This document shows positions 50,955 through 60,049 of a stretch of 64,000 bases of DNA, one piece after another (within the stretch, counting starts at the first letter, position 1; the number at the start of each line of letters is the position of its first letter). Under the pieces are notes generated by a model. It ran no database searches, had not been told where the DNA came from, and saw only the letters and a program-made list of their open reading frames with translations. The translations under genes and the position numbers were made by a program. Origin of the DNA: Phycisphaerae bacterium (lineage in GTDB: Bacteria > Planctomycetota > Phycisphaerae > Sedimentisphaerales > SM23-30); the NCBI GenBank assembly GCA_016342495.1, contig JAEIOG010000006.1, positions 1 to 64,000 of the forward strand, in the 5' to 3' direction.

Positions 50955-53699
50955 ATGAATAAATGGATTTTGTTTTGTTTTGTTTTGCTTTGTACCCTTA
51001 GCACGCTGTATGGCCAGAATGGGACTGTTGATGCCTGGAGCTTTGACAAAGTTGTTATACGCAATGCCATAGGCAATCGTGATATCGAATTATCTGGTGC
51101 CATAACTTTTGTTAATGAGCCTTTGAAAGCTTTAGTTTTTTCTGGCAGCGATTGCCAGGCACTTATAAAAAACGTCGCCCCGAGCCAACTCCCCCCAAAA
51201 ATCATCTCTGTAGAAGCCTGTGTACTATTGAAACAAGGTACGCAATATGGCGGGATTATTGGCTATATCCAGGATAATGGCGAATATGAAAAAGGTTGGC
51301 TATTAGGTTATAATAATACTCAATTTAATTTTGTACTCAGCTCTAAATCTAATGAGCGGTTGACCTATCTTAATAGTAAGTCTCCTTTCAAAAAAAATAA
51401 ATGGCATTATGTTGTCGCTACTTATGATGGCATTATTATGAAGCTTTATGTAGATGGCAAGCTTGACAATACTTCGACTGTGCAAAAAGGGGACATCGAT
51501 TATCCTGAATCGGCTTATTATGCCATTGGTGCTTATCGTGACAATGATGAAAATTTTGTAATGGATGGCCAGATTCATAAAATTAATGTATATGATAAAG
51601 TTTTAACGGCAGATCAGGTCGCCGCCAATTTCGCTAATCGCAATAAAGCTTTACTTGAGCCGATCGTTTTTAAGGTTGAACCGCATTGTCAATTTATTAC
51701 GTCAACTCAGGCGAAAATATCATGGCAAATTGCCGGGGCAAATGAAATATATCTGGACTTTGGCCCAAAAGGAAATTTCAACCAGCAATATAAATTTAAT
51801 TCATCAGATTCACTTTCCGTGCATAAAGTAGAAAACTTAAAAGCGAGAAGTGTTTATCAATATCGTTTTCGCACAGATCAGGGTTCGGTTTCAGATACCT
51901 ATGAAATTGAAACCGCGATGAATTATATTGTGCCAGAGATACCCCAGGTTGATATTACCTGGCAAGGGGCAGCCGAAGTTGACTACAATAAACTTGCCAG
52001 AGAAATTTTATCTCAGAGTAAAGTAACTAAAGGATATTGTGTCATTCTGGGCAGCACTTCCGGCAAACTTGCTTATGAGTTAGCCCGGCAATCAGAGTTG
52101 CGAATTTATTGTTTCGATGACAAGCAGGAAATTATTGATCGCACTATTGGCAATCTTACCGAAGCTGATATTTATGGTGCTCGCATTAATGTACGACAAG
52201 TTAAATCACTAGATGCTTTGCCGCTCAATGCATATTTTGCTAATTTGATAGTTTCTGAAACAGCTTTAACTGATGGTAAAAATTTAAATAATAAAAAAGA
52301 AATTGAACGCGTTCTTGTCCCTGCTAGTGGATGTTTCATACAGCTGGATAAATCAGCAAATATAACCAGTATTTATAAACGTCCTGAATTGAAAAATGCC
52401 GGCTCCTGGACTCATCAATATGGCGACGCATCTAATAGTGCCAACAGCGGCACCAGACTCGCTAACGTCACCAAGACTACCGACTTGCAGGTCGCCTGGA
52501 TGGGTTATCCCGGAGCTGATTTTGGCCTTGACAGGAATCCGCGAATGCCGGCGCCTCTAGCGGTCAATGGCAGATTATTTCATCAGGGGATGAATCGTAT
52601 CATTGCACTGGACAGCTTTAATGGCTCGGTTTTATGGTCGATGGAATTACCTACCATGCGGCGGGTGAATATGCCGCGTGATGCTTGTAACTGGTGTGCT
52701 AATGATGATAAACTTTTTATTGAAGCCGGAGGCCAATGTGTCACAATTTCGCAATATCATGGCCAGTTGGAAAATTGTTTCAAGATTCCCGATATTAAAA
52801 AACAGAATACCCATCAATGGGGCTATATCGCTTTTGATGATAATAAACTTTTTGGTTCCAGTGTAAAAAAAGATTCCGCTTATAAAGATTTTTGGGGTGG
52901 GGATAAATGGTATGATAAGCCCACAGGTTTTGGTACTGGCAAAGTTGTCTCGGATAATATTTTTGCTTGTCAACCAGCGACCGGAAATGAAATCTGGTCT
53001 TATGCCAAAGGTTCAATTATTAATACCACAATAACTATCGCTGATGGCAATGTGTTTTTTATTGAATCGCGTAACCCTGAAGTAAACAATGCCAAAACTG
53101 GCCGTATTGAATCAGATGCTCTTTGGCAAAATCAATATCTGGTTGCATTGAATGCCGCCACCGGCAAGCTCAAGTGGGAAACCCCCGTTGATACAGCCGA
53201 TGGTGGGGTGACATTTTTCATGTCTTATGGCCAAGGCAAAATCATTGTAAACTCCTCTTCGCTAGATAGGCGCTATCATTTATATGCCTATGATGGGACT
53301 AATGGTAAATTGATCTGGGAAAAAAATCATAGCTGGCCTTCTGACAATCATAGTGGCCACATGCAGCATCATACCATCGCCGGCAACGCAGTTTACCAGG
53401 AACCTTTTGGCTATGATTTGATTACCGGTAATCGTCTTGCCGACAAGATGGGCCTTCACGAAGGCTGTGCGACATATTCCGCAGGTGACGAGCTTTTTGT
53501 TTATCGTGGCAAAGCTCGTTGTATCGCCTTGTGGGACATTAAAACCGAAACAATTTCCACCTGGACAAATCTTCGCCCTAGCTGTTGGCTTTCGGTCATG
53601 TTCGCAAATGGTATGCTCCTGGCACCCGAAGGTGGCGGTGGCTGTGCCTGTGGCCGTTGGCTCGAAACTTCTTTAGGCTTTGCTCCAGTAGAAAATTAA
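50955..53699 (+). CDS. secreted LamG - Fn3-like - methyltransferase-like - PQQ propeller protein
   Basis: This 914-residue exported protein has signal peptide ILFCFVLLCTLSTLYG. Residues 22-235 form a LamG/concanavalin-like sandwich (KWHYVVATYDGIIMKLYVDG, MDGQIHKINVYDKVLTADQV). Residues 240-330 look Fn3-like (ARSVYQYRFRTDQGSVSDTY). Residues 350-460 read as a Rossmann methyltransferase-like unit (GYCVILGSTSGKLAYELARQ, acidic strand end RIYCFDD), although the usual GxGxG is poor. Residues 475-910 are a PQQ-type beta propeller (MNRIIALDSFNGSVLWSMEL, LVALNAATGKLKWETPVDTA, YAYDGTNGKLIWEKNHSWPS). It leads a six-gene + strand cluster and lies 20 bp before the next propeller gene. The combination points to a surface or periplasmic binding protein; catalytic activity is not shown. 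Confidence 0.78.
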   Translation: MNKWILFCFVLLCTLSTLYGQNGTVDAWSFDKVVIRNAIGNRDIELSGAITFVNEPLKALVFSGSDCQALIKNVAPSQLPPKIISVEACVLLKQGTQYGGIIGYIQDNGEYEKGWLLGYNNTQFNFVLSSKSNERLTYLNSKSPFKKNKWHYVVATYDGIIMKLYVDGKLDNTSTVQKGDIDYPESAYYAIGAYRDNDENFVMDGQIHKINVYDKVLTADQVAANFANRNKALLEPIVFKVEPHCQFITSTQAKISWQIAGANEIYLDFGPKGNFNQQYKFNSSDSLSVHKVENLKARSVYQYRFRTDQGSVSDTYEIETAMNYIVPEIPQVDITWQGAAEVDYNKLAREILSQSKVTKGYCVILGSTSGKLAYELARQSELRIYCFDDKQEIIDRTIGNLTEADIYGARINVRQVKSLDALPLNAYFANLIVSETALTDGKNLNNKKEIERVLVPASGCFIQLDKSANITSIYKRPELKNAGSWTHQYGDASNSANSGTRLANVTKTTDLQVAWMGYPGADFGLDRNPRMPAPLAVNGRLFHQGMNRIIALDSFNGSVLWSMELPTMRRVNMPRDACNWCANDDKLFIEAGGQCVTISQYHGQLENCFKIPDIKKQNTHQWGYIAFDDNKLFGSSVKKDSAYKDFWGGDKWYDKPTGFGTGKVVSDNIFACQPATGNEIWSYAKGSIINTTITIADGNVFFIESRNPEVNNAKTGRIESDALWQNQYLVALNAATGKLKWETPVDTADGGVTFFMSYGQGKIIVNSSSLDRRYHLYAYDGTNGKLIWEKNHSWPSDNHSGHMQHHTIAGNAVYQEPFGYDLITGNRLADKMGLHEGCATYSAGDELFVYRGKARCIALWDIKTETISTWTNLRPSCWLSVMFANGMLLAPEGGGGCACGRWLETSLGFAPVEN

Positions 53700-53719
53700 C
53701 CGATTAACCGGATAACAAT

Positions 53720-55111
53720 ATGAAAAAAATCATTATATTATATATAACTTGTATCGCTAGTATCGCTTTTGCCTCTGATTGGTCCACCTATCATCATGAT
53801 AATCAGCGTAGCGGTACAACCGATGCATCATTAAAACTGCCGCTAGCCAAAGCCTGGCAATATGATTCACCCACCCCGCCGCAACGTGCCTGGGCCGGTC
53901 CGGCTAAATGGGACGCTTATGCAAAATTAGCTAATCAACGCAGTATGCGTGATTTTGATCCAGCTTTTTTTGTAACATCAAGTAATGGCAAAGTTTATTT
54001 TGGTTCTTCTGTGGATGATTCGGTACATTGCATGAATCTGCAAGATGGCAAAGAGCTTTGGCGATTCCGCACCGATGGCCCGGTTCGTATTCCGCCTTCA
54101 ATCTACAGCGATAAAATTTATTTTGGCAGCGATGATGGATACGCCTACTGCCTTAACGCCAACACTTCAGAAGTTATCTGGAAATATCGTCCAATTGAAA
54201 ATGATAAATTGATAGCCAGCAATGGCAAACTTATCAGTCAATGGCCTTGTCGAACAGGTGTGGTTGTTCAGGATGGCAAAGCTTATTTTTCTATGTCGCT
54301 TTTGCCCTGGGAAAGTTCTTATGTTTGCGCTGTTGATGCCAACAGTGGAAAGAAATTTTTTAATGTTGAACATAAGGTCCTAACCGCCCAAGGCCCAATG
54401 CTGGCCTCTCCCAGACGTTTGTATATGCCCCAGGGAAGACAGCGACCGGTTGTCTTTGATGTCAGTAATGGCAAGGCCATCGGTGCCTTTGGCAATGCCG
54501 GCCAGGGCGGAACTTTTGCTTTGCTTACCCCAGAAGATAAATTCGTGCATGGCCGCGGACAAAATCACGGCACCGGCGGCGAACTCCGCAGTTTCAATGC
54601 CGACAATCGGGACCACATCGCTACTTTCCCTTCGGCAACCTGTATGGTTATAAAAAAGCAAATGGCATGGTTCTGTAATTTTCAGGAATTGATCGCTTTA
54701 GACCGTGGCACCTATATGACCTTGCAAACCCAGGTCGCTTCTAATAATAAAACGATAAATTCAATTAATGCCAGACTGAAAAAAATCAGAGAAAAAAACA
54801 AAAATCTGGTCAATGACGAAACGAAAAAACTCGATCTGCAAAAAACTGAACTTACCACTAAAAATAAAGATTTGACCGCCGCCGCCCAGAAATGCTTTTT
54901 ATGGAAAAAAACGGTTGGCACATTAAATACGATTATTTGCGCTAATGATATTTTGTTCGCCGGTGCCGAAAACAAAGTTATCGCCTATAGCTGTGCTGAT
55001 GGCAAGCAACTTTGGCATGCTGTTGTTGATGGCCATGTTTTTGGCCTGGCAGTTGCTGACGGCAATTTGATGGTTAGTACCGACACTGGCAGTATCATTT
55101 GTTTCAAATAG
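53720..55111 (+). CDS. secreted PQQ-like propeller with coiled-coil insertion
   Basis: This 463-residue exported beta propeller has signal peptide IIILYITCIASIAFA, followed by DWSTYHHDNQRSGTT, the usual opening of BamB-like planctomycete propellers. Blades include DSVHCMNLQDGKELWRFRTD, GYAYCLNANTSEVIWKYRP and NKVIAYSCADGKQLWHAVVD. Between blades, residues about 333-385 form a charged antiparallel coiled coil (TINSINARLKKIREKNKNLV, TKKLDLQKTELTTKNKDLTA) that would stand out from the disk. It shares its operon with the LamG-PQQ protein upstream and a prepilin 28 bp downstream. A scaffold role is inferred. Confidence 0.8.
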   Translation: MKKIIILYITCIASIAFASDWSTYHHDNQRSGTTDASLKLPLAKAWQYDSPTPPQRAWAGPAKWDAYAKLANQRSMRDFDPAFFVTSSNGKVYFGSSVDDSVHCMNLQDGKELWRFRTDGPVRIPPSIYSDKIYFGSDDGYAYCLNANTSEVIWKYRPIENDKLIASNGKLISQWPCRTGVVVQDGKAYFSMSLLPWESSYVCAVDANSGKKFFNVEHKVLTAQGPMLASPRRLYMPQGRQRPVVFDVSNGKAIGAFGNAGQGGTFALLTPEDKFVHGRGQNHGTGGELRSFNADNRDHIATFPSATCMVIKKQMAWFCNFQELIALDRGTYMTLQTQVASNNKTINSINARLKKIREKNKNLVNDETKKLDLQKTELTTKNKDLTAAAQKCFLWKKTVGTLNTIICANDILFAGAENKVIAYSCADGKQLWHAVVDGHVFGLAVADGNLMVSTDTGSIICFK

Positions 55112-55139
55112 GAAATTTTAACAGCAAAGGAATGAAATT

Positions 55140-55997
55140 ATGAAAAAAATTAAAGCTTTTACTCTTATTGAACTATTGGTTGTTATCAGCATTATCGCCG
55201 TGCTGGTTTCTATTATGATGCCCGCTCTGAGCAAAGCCCGTGCTTCGGCCCAGCGTATTGTTTGCCTGAACAACCTGCGAAACCTGGGTATGGGGATGGA
55301 ATTTTATCTTCAGGAAAATAATGAGATTTTCCCACCAGACCGTGATCGTGCCAACATCATGCCAATAAATGTAGGCAAATTTATTCGTTACCAGCCACGC
55401 TGGATATGGTTTATAGATTATGGTGTAGGCCACGTGATTAGCCCTGAAAAATACGCTACCCAGGAAGAATTCAGCGCGGCATTAGATATGGATAATGAAT
55501 ATTTCATCTGCCCAACTGTTAAAGGGGCTAAATTCATGCGCAGTATCCGTAATGGTTCTTATGGCTTTAATTATCAATATCTTTCTAATACTCGTGGCAA
55601 TTGTAATTTTCCTAATAAGGCCACTCGGGTAAAATCGCCGTTATCGACTATTCTTTTTGGCGATAGCCGTGGTGCAGGCATACCTCATGGCGAACATGCT
55701 TATCTTATGGACCCTCCCAAGATGGCTACCAGTCGTGGCGCAAATAAATTTTCACCGGCCGCCAAAGACATCATCCCAATCGGAGGTGCCGAAAAATATT
55801 CGCCCGCCGATGCCCGGCATGGCAACAAAGCCAACATGGTTTATATGGATGGCCATGCCAGCGCCTTTACTTATGAAGAACTTGGCTATGTCGTTGACCC
55901 TGAAACCGAAAGACCTATAGAAAAAGCTAATACCTTAATCGATAACATAGGCAACAATAGAATGTGGACAGGCATAGGCCGTGATGAACATAATTAA
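55140..55997 (+). CDS. prepilin-like protein with H-X9-DG motif
   Basis: This 285-residue protein has a type IV prepilin N-terminus: basic MKKIKA, then FTLIELLVVISIIAVLVSIM with the Glu at +5 and cleavage before Phe. The end contains HGNKANMVYMDG, the H-X9-DG pattern of the planctomycete DUF1559-like pseudopilins. The mid-part has CLNNLRNLGMGMEFYLQENN and a Cys pair. It would be cut by a prepilin peptidase and assembled into, or anchored by, a type II secretion-like pseudopilus. No such machinery is in the window. It lies between propeller genes and the ABC transporter genes. Confidence 0.9.
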   Translation: MKKIKAFTLIELLVVISIIAVLVSIMMPALSKARASAQRIVCLNNLRNLGMGMEFYLQENNEIFPPDRDRANIMPINVGKFIRYQPRWIWFIDYGVGHVISPEKYATQEEFSAALDMDNEYFICPTVKGAKFMRSIRNGSYGFNYQYLSNTRGNCNFPNKATRVKSPLSTILFGDSRGAGIPHGEHAYLMDPPKMATSRGANKFSPAAKDIIPIGGAEKYSPADARHGNKANMVYMDGHASAFTYEELGYVVDPETERPIEKANTLIDNIGNNRMWTGIGRDEHN

Positions 55998-56043
55998 TGA
56001 TAAAATCACAAGCCTTGCTTTCTTCTCATTTAACTCATAGAAT

Positions 56044-57234
56044 ATGTATATTATGAAAATAAAATTATTATTAATACTGTTGCTGTTATCATCGACCACC
56101 TGGGCTTGTCAGTACAATGTCCGTGACATTGGTTTTGTTGATCTAAAGGGTAGTACATATAAACTTTATGTCTTTCTGGACAAAGATAATTCCGAACAGC
56201 AAAGCCAACTGCAAACCCTACTTAATGACAAACTTTATGACAGCAATGTCATATCGGAAATTCTTTTATCGGATTCAAATGTTTTTCATATCGAAAAGCC
56301 CACTAGATTGCCCGCTGCGGTATTAGTTGCGTCTAATAGTGAAAAACTCAGCATCGCTTTAGATAAGCCAAACAAAACCATTTCTCAGCAATTAACCGAC
56401 ATCACCGACCAGCTGATAAGTTCATCCATCAAAAGTGAAATCCTCAAACAGATGGCGGGAAATTTCGCGGTGGTTTTATTGATTGAATCCGCTGACAGCA
56501 AACAAAACATCCAGGCTCAGGCTACAATAGCAAATTCATTGGAATATATAAAACAGCAAATGGTATTTATGCCTAAGAAAGTAAATTCTCCACCAGTTCT
56601 GTTTAAGATCAGTGCCGCCGATGCTAAGACGCATGATATTTTCCTTTGGGAACTGGGTATAAACAAAATTGATGGAACAGCAGCGGCGATTGTCTATGGC
56701 CGCCTGCGAAAAATGGGCCCGGTTATGACCGGCAATGAAATCACCGAAGAAATGCTCAATGCCTATCTTGGCGTTATCGGCGCAGACTGCGAATGCGACC
56801 TTGACCGACGTTTACTCCATTCACCGATGCTGGCCCACCGGTGGCCCCGACAATTATATCTGGATACAACCGAAGCCTTAGGTTTCGACCCGGAAAATCC
56901 TCAGGTTAAAATGGAAATCAGTCAAATCATTTCATCCCATAGCTCGATATCAACTGGCAAACTCGAAACTCCCGATGTCTCGTTTGGCTACCAGGAATTC
57001 ATAATCGACGATTCCAGTTTAATTAAGGACATCGACCAGCTACCCGAAGTTGCCCCCCCAGAAAATCTTGAAGAAATCCCTCTACCTCCAGTCAACCAGG
57101 AACCAGCACAAAAACGTACAGAACCCAAACCCAAACCTATCACCCCTGATGGAGGTTTCTCATTGTCTATTCTAGTCATCCTTGCGATAATTGTTGTCAT
57201 AGCAGGTTTTATTATTGTTATGGGAAAGAAATAA
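56044..57234 (+). CDS. membrane-anchored exported protein of unknown function
   Basis: This 396-residue protein has a signal peptide (LLLILLLLSSTTWA; ATG 56044 or 56053) followed by CQYNVRDIGFVDLKGSTYKL. The globular part holds DCECDLDRRLL and WPRQLYLDTTEALGFDP. The C-terminus has a Pro/Glu/Lys-rich stalk (PPENLEEIPLPPVNQEPAQK) and a single hydrophobic anchor (FSLSILVILAIIVVIAGFII). It would stand out from the membrane facing the periplasm. It overlaps no gene but lies 3 bp before the permease, so it is a likely partner of the transporter, perhaps its periplasmic adaptor. No family is recognised. Confidence 0.65.
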   Translation: MYIMKIKLLLILLLLSSTTWACQYNVRDIGFVDLKGSTYKLYVFLDKDNSEQQSQLQTLLNDKLYDSNVISEILLSDSNVFHIEKPTRLPAAVLVASNSEKLSIALDKPNKTISQQLTDITDQLISSSIKSEILKQMAGNFAVVLLIESADSKQNIQAQATIANSLEYIKQQMVFMPKKVNSPPVLFKISAADAKTHDIFLWELGINKIDGTAAAIVYGRLRKMGPVMTGNEITEEMLNAYLGVIGADCECDLDRRLLHSPMLAHRWPRQLYLDTTEALGFDPENPQVKMEISQIISSHSSISTGKLETPDVSFGYQEFIIDDSSLIKDIDQLPEVAPPENLEEIPLPPVNQEPAQKRTEPKPKPITPDGGFSLSILVILAIIVVIAGFIIVMGKK

Positions 57235-57237
57235 CAT

Positions 57238-58401
57238 ATGAATACCCTAAAATTTATTTTCAAAGAAATCGCTTACAGCAGATATAATTTTCTGCTTTCT
57301 ATTATTGCCGTTACCGCAGGCGTTGGCTTGTTTGTCGCGTTTTTCACCGCTACACGTGCGTCAGACCGAGAAACAAAAAAGATCATGCTCTACCTGGGAC
57401 AGAATCTCCGCATCATCTCCAACGATACCGATATGGATTTCTTCTATGAACAAGGATACCCCGACAAAGAAATGCCTCAGCAATATTTCGCAGATTTCCA
57501 AAATACCAATATCTTTGTCTACAATCATGTCAGTGCCACCCTGCAAAAGAAAATCGATTGGCAAGACAGCAAGGTCATCATCACCGGAACCTCGCCAGAA
57601 AAGCCAACCAAACAAAAGCCCATGCCTACCACTTATGCAATCGAACCCGGCACCGCCCATGTTGGCTATCAACTGGCCCAAAAACATCAAATCAAAAAAG
57701 GTGATACCATCGAAATTGATGGCCTGAAACTCAAAGTCGAAAACACTCTTGCCCGGGCACCATCAGAAGATCGTGATAATATCCGAATTTTCATGGATCT
57801 GACTGATGCTCAAAAAATCCTTAATCTACCGGGTAAGATAAACGAAATCAAGGCCCTGGAATGTCTTTGCACTATCGAAACCCCAGGTGGTGAAATTGTC
57901 GAACCAGAACAGTTAGCTCGCGATGAACTGAAAAAAATCCTGCCCCAGGCTCAGGTCCTGCTCTCCCGCGGTATAGCCGACATTCGTCAAAAACAGCGCG
58001 ATATGATTATTAAATATGCTAATTTTATTATGCCAACCCTTTGTATTGTTTTGGGCATTTGCCTGGCGGTTCTGGCTATGTTGAATGTTCGCCAGCGTCA
58101 AAGTGAAATCGGTATTTTACGTGCCTTAGGCTATGGTTCCTGTCGCATCAGCATTTTACTATTAGGCAAATTTGTTGTCATCGGCATCGTCTCCGCTGTC
58201 GCTGGTTTTTATGCCGGAACACAAACGATTATGTATTATGGCCCGGGAATTTTCAAAATCACTGCCAAGGCAATCCAGCCAGACTACAGTCTTTTGCAGA
58301 CGGCTATTTATGCCGCGGTCGCTTTTTCGATTATCTCAGCTTTCATTCCTGTTATGCTTGCTATCAGCACCGACCCTGCTAAAACTCTCAAAAATGATTA
58401 A
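57238..58401 (+). CDS. MacB/FtsX-type ABC permease
   Basis: This 387-residue inner-membrane permease has one N-terminal helix (NFLLSIIAVTAGVGLFVAFF), a MacB_PCD-like periplasmic domain (about 45-255: GTAHVGYQLAQKHQIKKGDT) and three C-terminal helices (FIMPTLCIVLGICLAVLAML; FVVIGIVSAVAGFYAGTQTI; YAAVAFSIISAFIPVMLAIS), with the FtsX signature RQRQSEIGILRALGYGS. Only one permease gene is present, so a homodimer is likely, as in MacB. It is tightly linked to the anchored protein upstream and the ATPase 27 bp downstream. Confidence 0.9.
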   Translation: MNTLKFIFKEIAYSRYNFLLSIIAVTAGVGLFVAFFTATRASDRETKKIMLYLGQNLRIISNDTDMDFFYEQGYPDKEMPQQYFADFQNTNIFVYNHVSATLQKKIDWQDSKVIITGTSPEKPTKQKPMPTTYAIEPGTAHVGYQLAQKHQIKKGDTIEIDGLKLKVENTLARAPSEDRDNIRIFMDLTDAQKILNLPGKINEIKALECLCTIETPGGEIVEPEQLARDELKKILPQAQVLLSRGIADIRQKQRDMIIKYANFIMPTLCIVLGICLAVLAMLNVRQRQSEIGILRALGYGSCRISILLLGKFVVIGIVSAVAGFYAGTQTIMYYGPGIFKITAKAIQPDYSLLQTAIYAAVAFSIISAFIPVMLAISTDPAKTLKND

Positions 58402-58428
58402 ATCCGATTATTAAACGGTACAAATAAA

Positions 58429-59079
58429 ATGATTAAAATTAAAAATCTCACGACAACCTATAACAAAGCTTCAAAAAAAGTCATAGCTCTCGATGACCTG
58501 ACTCTTGATATTGCCCAGGGCCAGTTTGCTGCCATTCAGGGTCCCAGTGGCTGTGGCAAAACCACGCTGCTGATGACTATCGGGGCGATGCTGCAACCTT
58601 CTTCTGGTGATGTCGTCATCAATAATGAAAATATCTATTCACTTTCCCAATACAATCGCAATCGATTTCGCGCCGCCAATATTGGTTTTGTTTTTCAGAT
58701 GTTTCATCTGGTGCCATATCTTACTATTCTTGACAATGTTATGTTAGCTGCGGTTAAAAAAGATAAATCTTCCAAAGACCGGGCCCGGCAACTGCTCGAC
58801 GAATTTGGCCTGGCCCACCGCATTACCCATCGCCCCGACCAGCTCAGCACTGGTGAAAAACAAAGAACCGCTATCGCCCGTGCTATCTTAAATAATCCAC
58901 CGCTAATCTTAGCCGATGAGCCAACCGGCAATCTCGACCCTGAAAATGCCGCCATTGTTCTAAAATTCCTAAAAGATTATCACAGCAAAGGCCACACCAT
59001 TGTCGTGGTAACCCATGGCCAGGAAACCAAAAATATCGCTACGGTTAAAATAAATCTCAAGGATGGAAAATTAAGCTAA
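58429..59079 (+). CDS. LolD/MacB-type ABC transporter ATPase
   Basis: This 216-residue nucleotide-binding subunit has Walker A GPSGCGKTTLL (38-48), Q-loop FVFQMFHLVPYLTILDN, signature LSTGEKQRTAIARAI, Walker B LILADEPTGNLD and H-loop VVTHG. The signature has Thr-Gly-Glu in place of Gly-Gly-Gln, a common variant. It pairs with the FtsX-type permease directly upstream. Together with the exported partner it forms a MacB/LolCDE-like module separate from the operon at 32-36 kb. It closes the six-gene cluster; its ATG 58429 follows a weak A-rich ribosome site. Confidence 0.9.
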   Translation: MIKIKNLTTTYNKASKKVIALDDLTLDIAQGQFAAIQGPSGCGKTTLLMTIGAMLQPSSGDVVINNENIYSLSQYNRNRFRAANIGFVFQMFHLVPYLTILDNVMLAAVKKDKSSKDRARQLLDEFGLAHRITHRPDQLSTGEKQRTAIARAILNNPPLILADEPTGNLDPENAAIVLKFLKDYHSKGHTIVVVTHGQETKNIATVKINLKDGKLS

Positions 59080-59106
59080 AAATCAAAATATCTTTTCCAT
59101 AACACC

Positions 59107-59142
59107 GCAACAAAACAGCGGCGAGCGGCAGCGACCCGCTAA
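59107..59142. repeat. REP-B element, copy 1
   Basis: The copy reads CAACAAAACAGCGG, then CGAGCGGCAGCGAC, then CCGCTAA. AGCGG (59117-59121) pairs with CCGCT (59136-59140). The copy at 62089 keeps the loop but swaps stem bases on both sides. Confidence 0.6.
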
Positions 59143-59348
59143 CCTTGATTTTTGTTCAGAAAATCAAAGGAAAACATTGATAGTGAGTGGAATTTATAAA
59201 ATCCTAATTGCGATACAGCCTCCTGCCCGGGGATGACAAAGGCAACTTTTTTTGGTTTAACATCGATTTTGAACCCAAAACAATGATGAAAATTGCATGC
59301 ATCTTCCCTGGCGATATTAAATTTCCCCTGCCACTGACAAATCATCAA
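59139..59348 (-). CDS. possible small ORF coupled to the marC-like gene
   Basis: This 69-codon frame starts at an ATG overlapping the marC-like stop codon (TGATG), an arrangement used for coupled translation. The product is mixed alpha/beta in character (WQGKFNIAREDACNFHHC, KPKKVAFVIPGQEAV). No family is recognised, and it could be chance. Confidence 0.3.
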   Translation of the reverse strand: MMICQWQGKFNIAREDACNFHHCFGFKIDVKPKKVAFVIPGQEAVSQLGFYKFHSLSMFSFDFLNKNQG

Positions 59349-59953
59349 GCATTACCAAAACTCCCAATATAACCTTTGACTCCATCGAAGAGCATTTGAA
59401 TTGCGATAGTAGTCAATATCATCCCCATCAAACGTTCGGCGGCTCTAATCCCGCGATGACCAATGAAATTGCATATCTTTTCCGAAGCCATCAAAACCGA
59501 GCTGGAAATAAACCAGGCCAATAGCAATGCGCCGGACCACTTGGGCCAATGACTTTTATCATTTGCCATCCATAACATTAAAAGAGCCATTGCCGACGGT
59601 CCGGCAATAAGCGGGATCGCCATCGGAAAAATAAAAGGTTCATCTTTCATATTGTGCCCCCCCATAATATCTTCCGAACCGGTAAATAACATTTTCAAAG
59701 CAATCAAAAATAATATTACTCCGCCAGCAACTGTCAACGCATCTTTTTCTATATGCATAATTGCCATTACATAATGGCCAACAAATAAAAACAATATCAG
59801 CACGACCAATGCAATACAAAGCTCGCGTATCAATACCTTTTTTCTCCGTTTGGGATCGACATTATTAAGTATTAATGAAAATACCGGCATATTTCCCAGT
59901 GGGTCCATAACCATTAAAAGAATGACCACAGCTGACCAGAATGATAAATCCAT
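59345..59953 (-). CDS. MarC family (UPF0056) membrane protein
   Basis: This 202-residue inner-membrane protein has six hydrophobic helices. The family opening is VVILLMVMDPLGNMPVFSLI. TVAGGVILFLIALKMLFTG, PIAxPLIAGP-type PMAIPLIAGPSAMALLML and RGIRAAERLMGMILTTIAIQ follow in order. MarC proteins are widespread and their role is not settled; the old link to multiple antibiotic resistance was withdrawn. A REP-A repeat lies 32 bp before the start, and pheT lies upstream of that. Confidence 0.92.
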   Translation of the reverse strand: MDLSFWSAVVILLMVMDPLGNMPVFSLILNNVDPKRRKKVLIRELCIALVVLILFLFVGHYVMAIMHIEKDALTVAGGVILFLIALKMLFTGSEDIMGGHNMKDEPFIFPMAIPLIAGPSAMALLMLWMANDKSHWPKWSGALLLAWFISSSVLMASEKICNFIGHRGIRAAERLMGMILTTIAIQMLFDGVKGYIGSFGNA

Positions 59954-59984
59954 ATACTAACCTCCACGAAGTCATCCTCGAGTA

Positions 59985-60043
59985 GCAGGTAGGATGGGCT
60001 ATGCCCATGCTGATAAAATCATATCGCGATAGCGATACCGAAT
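59985..60043 (-). repeat. REP-A element before the marC-like gene
   Basis: GCAGGTAGGATGGGC-TAT-GCCCAT-GCTGATAAAATC is followed by ATATCGC-GATA-GCGATACCGAAT. It lies between the pheT stop and the marC-like start. It is almost identical to the copies at 43892 and 46035. Confidence 0.8.
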
Positions 60044-60049
60044 TACTTT

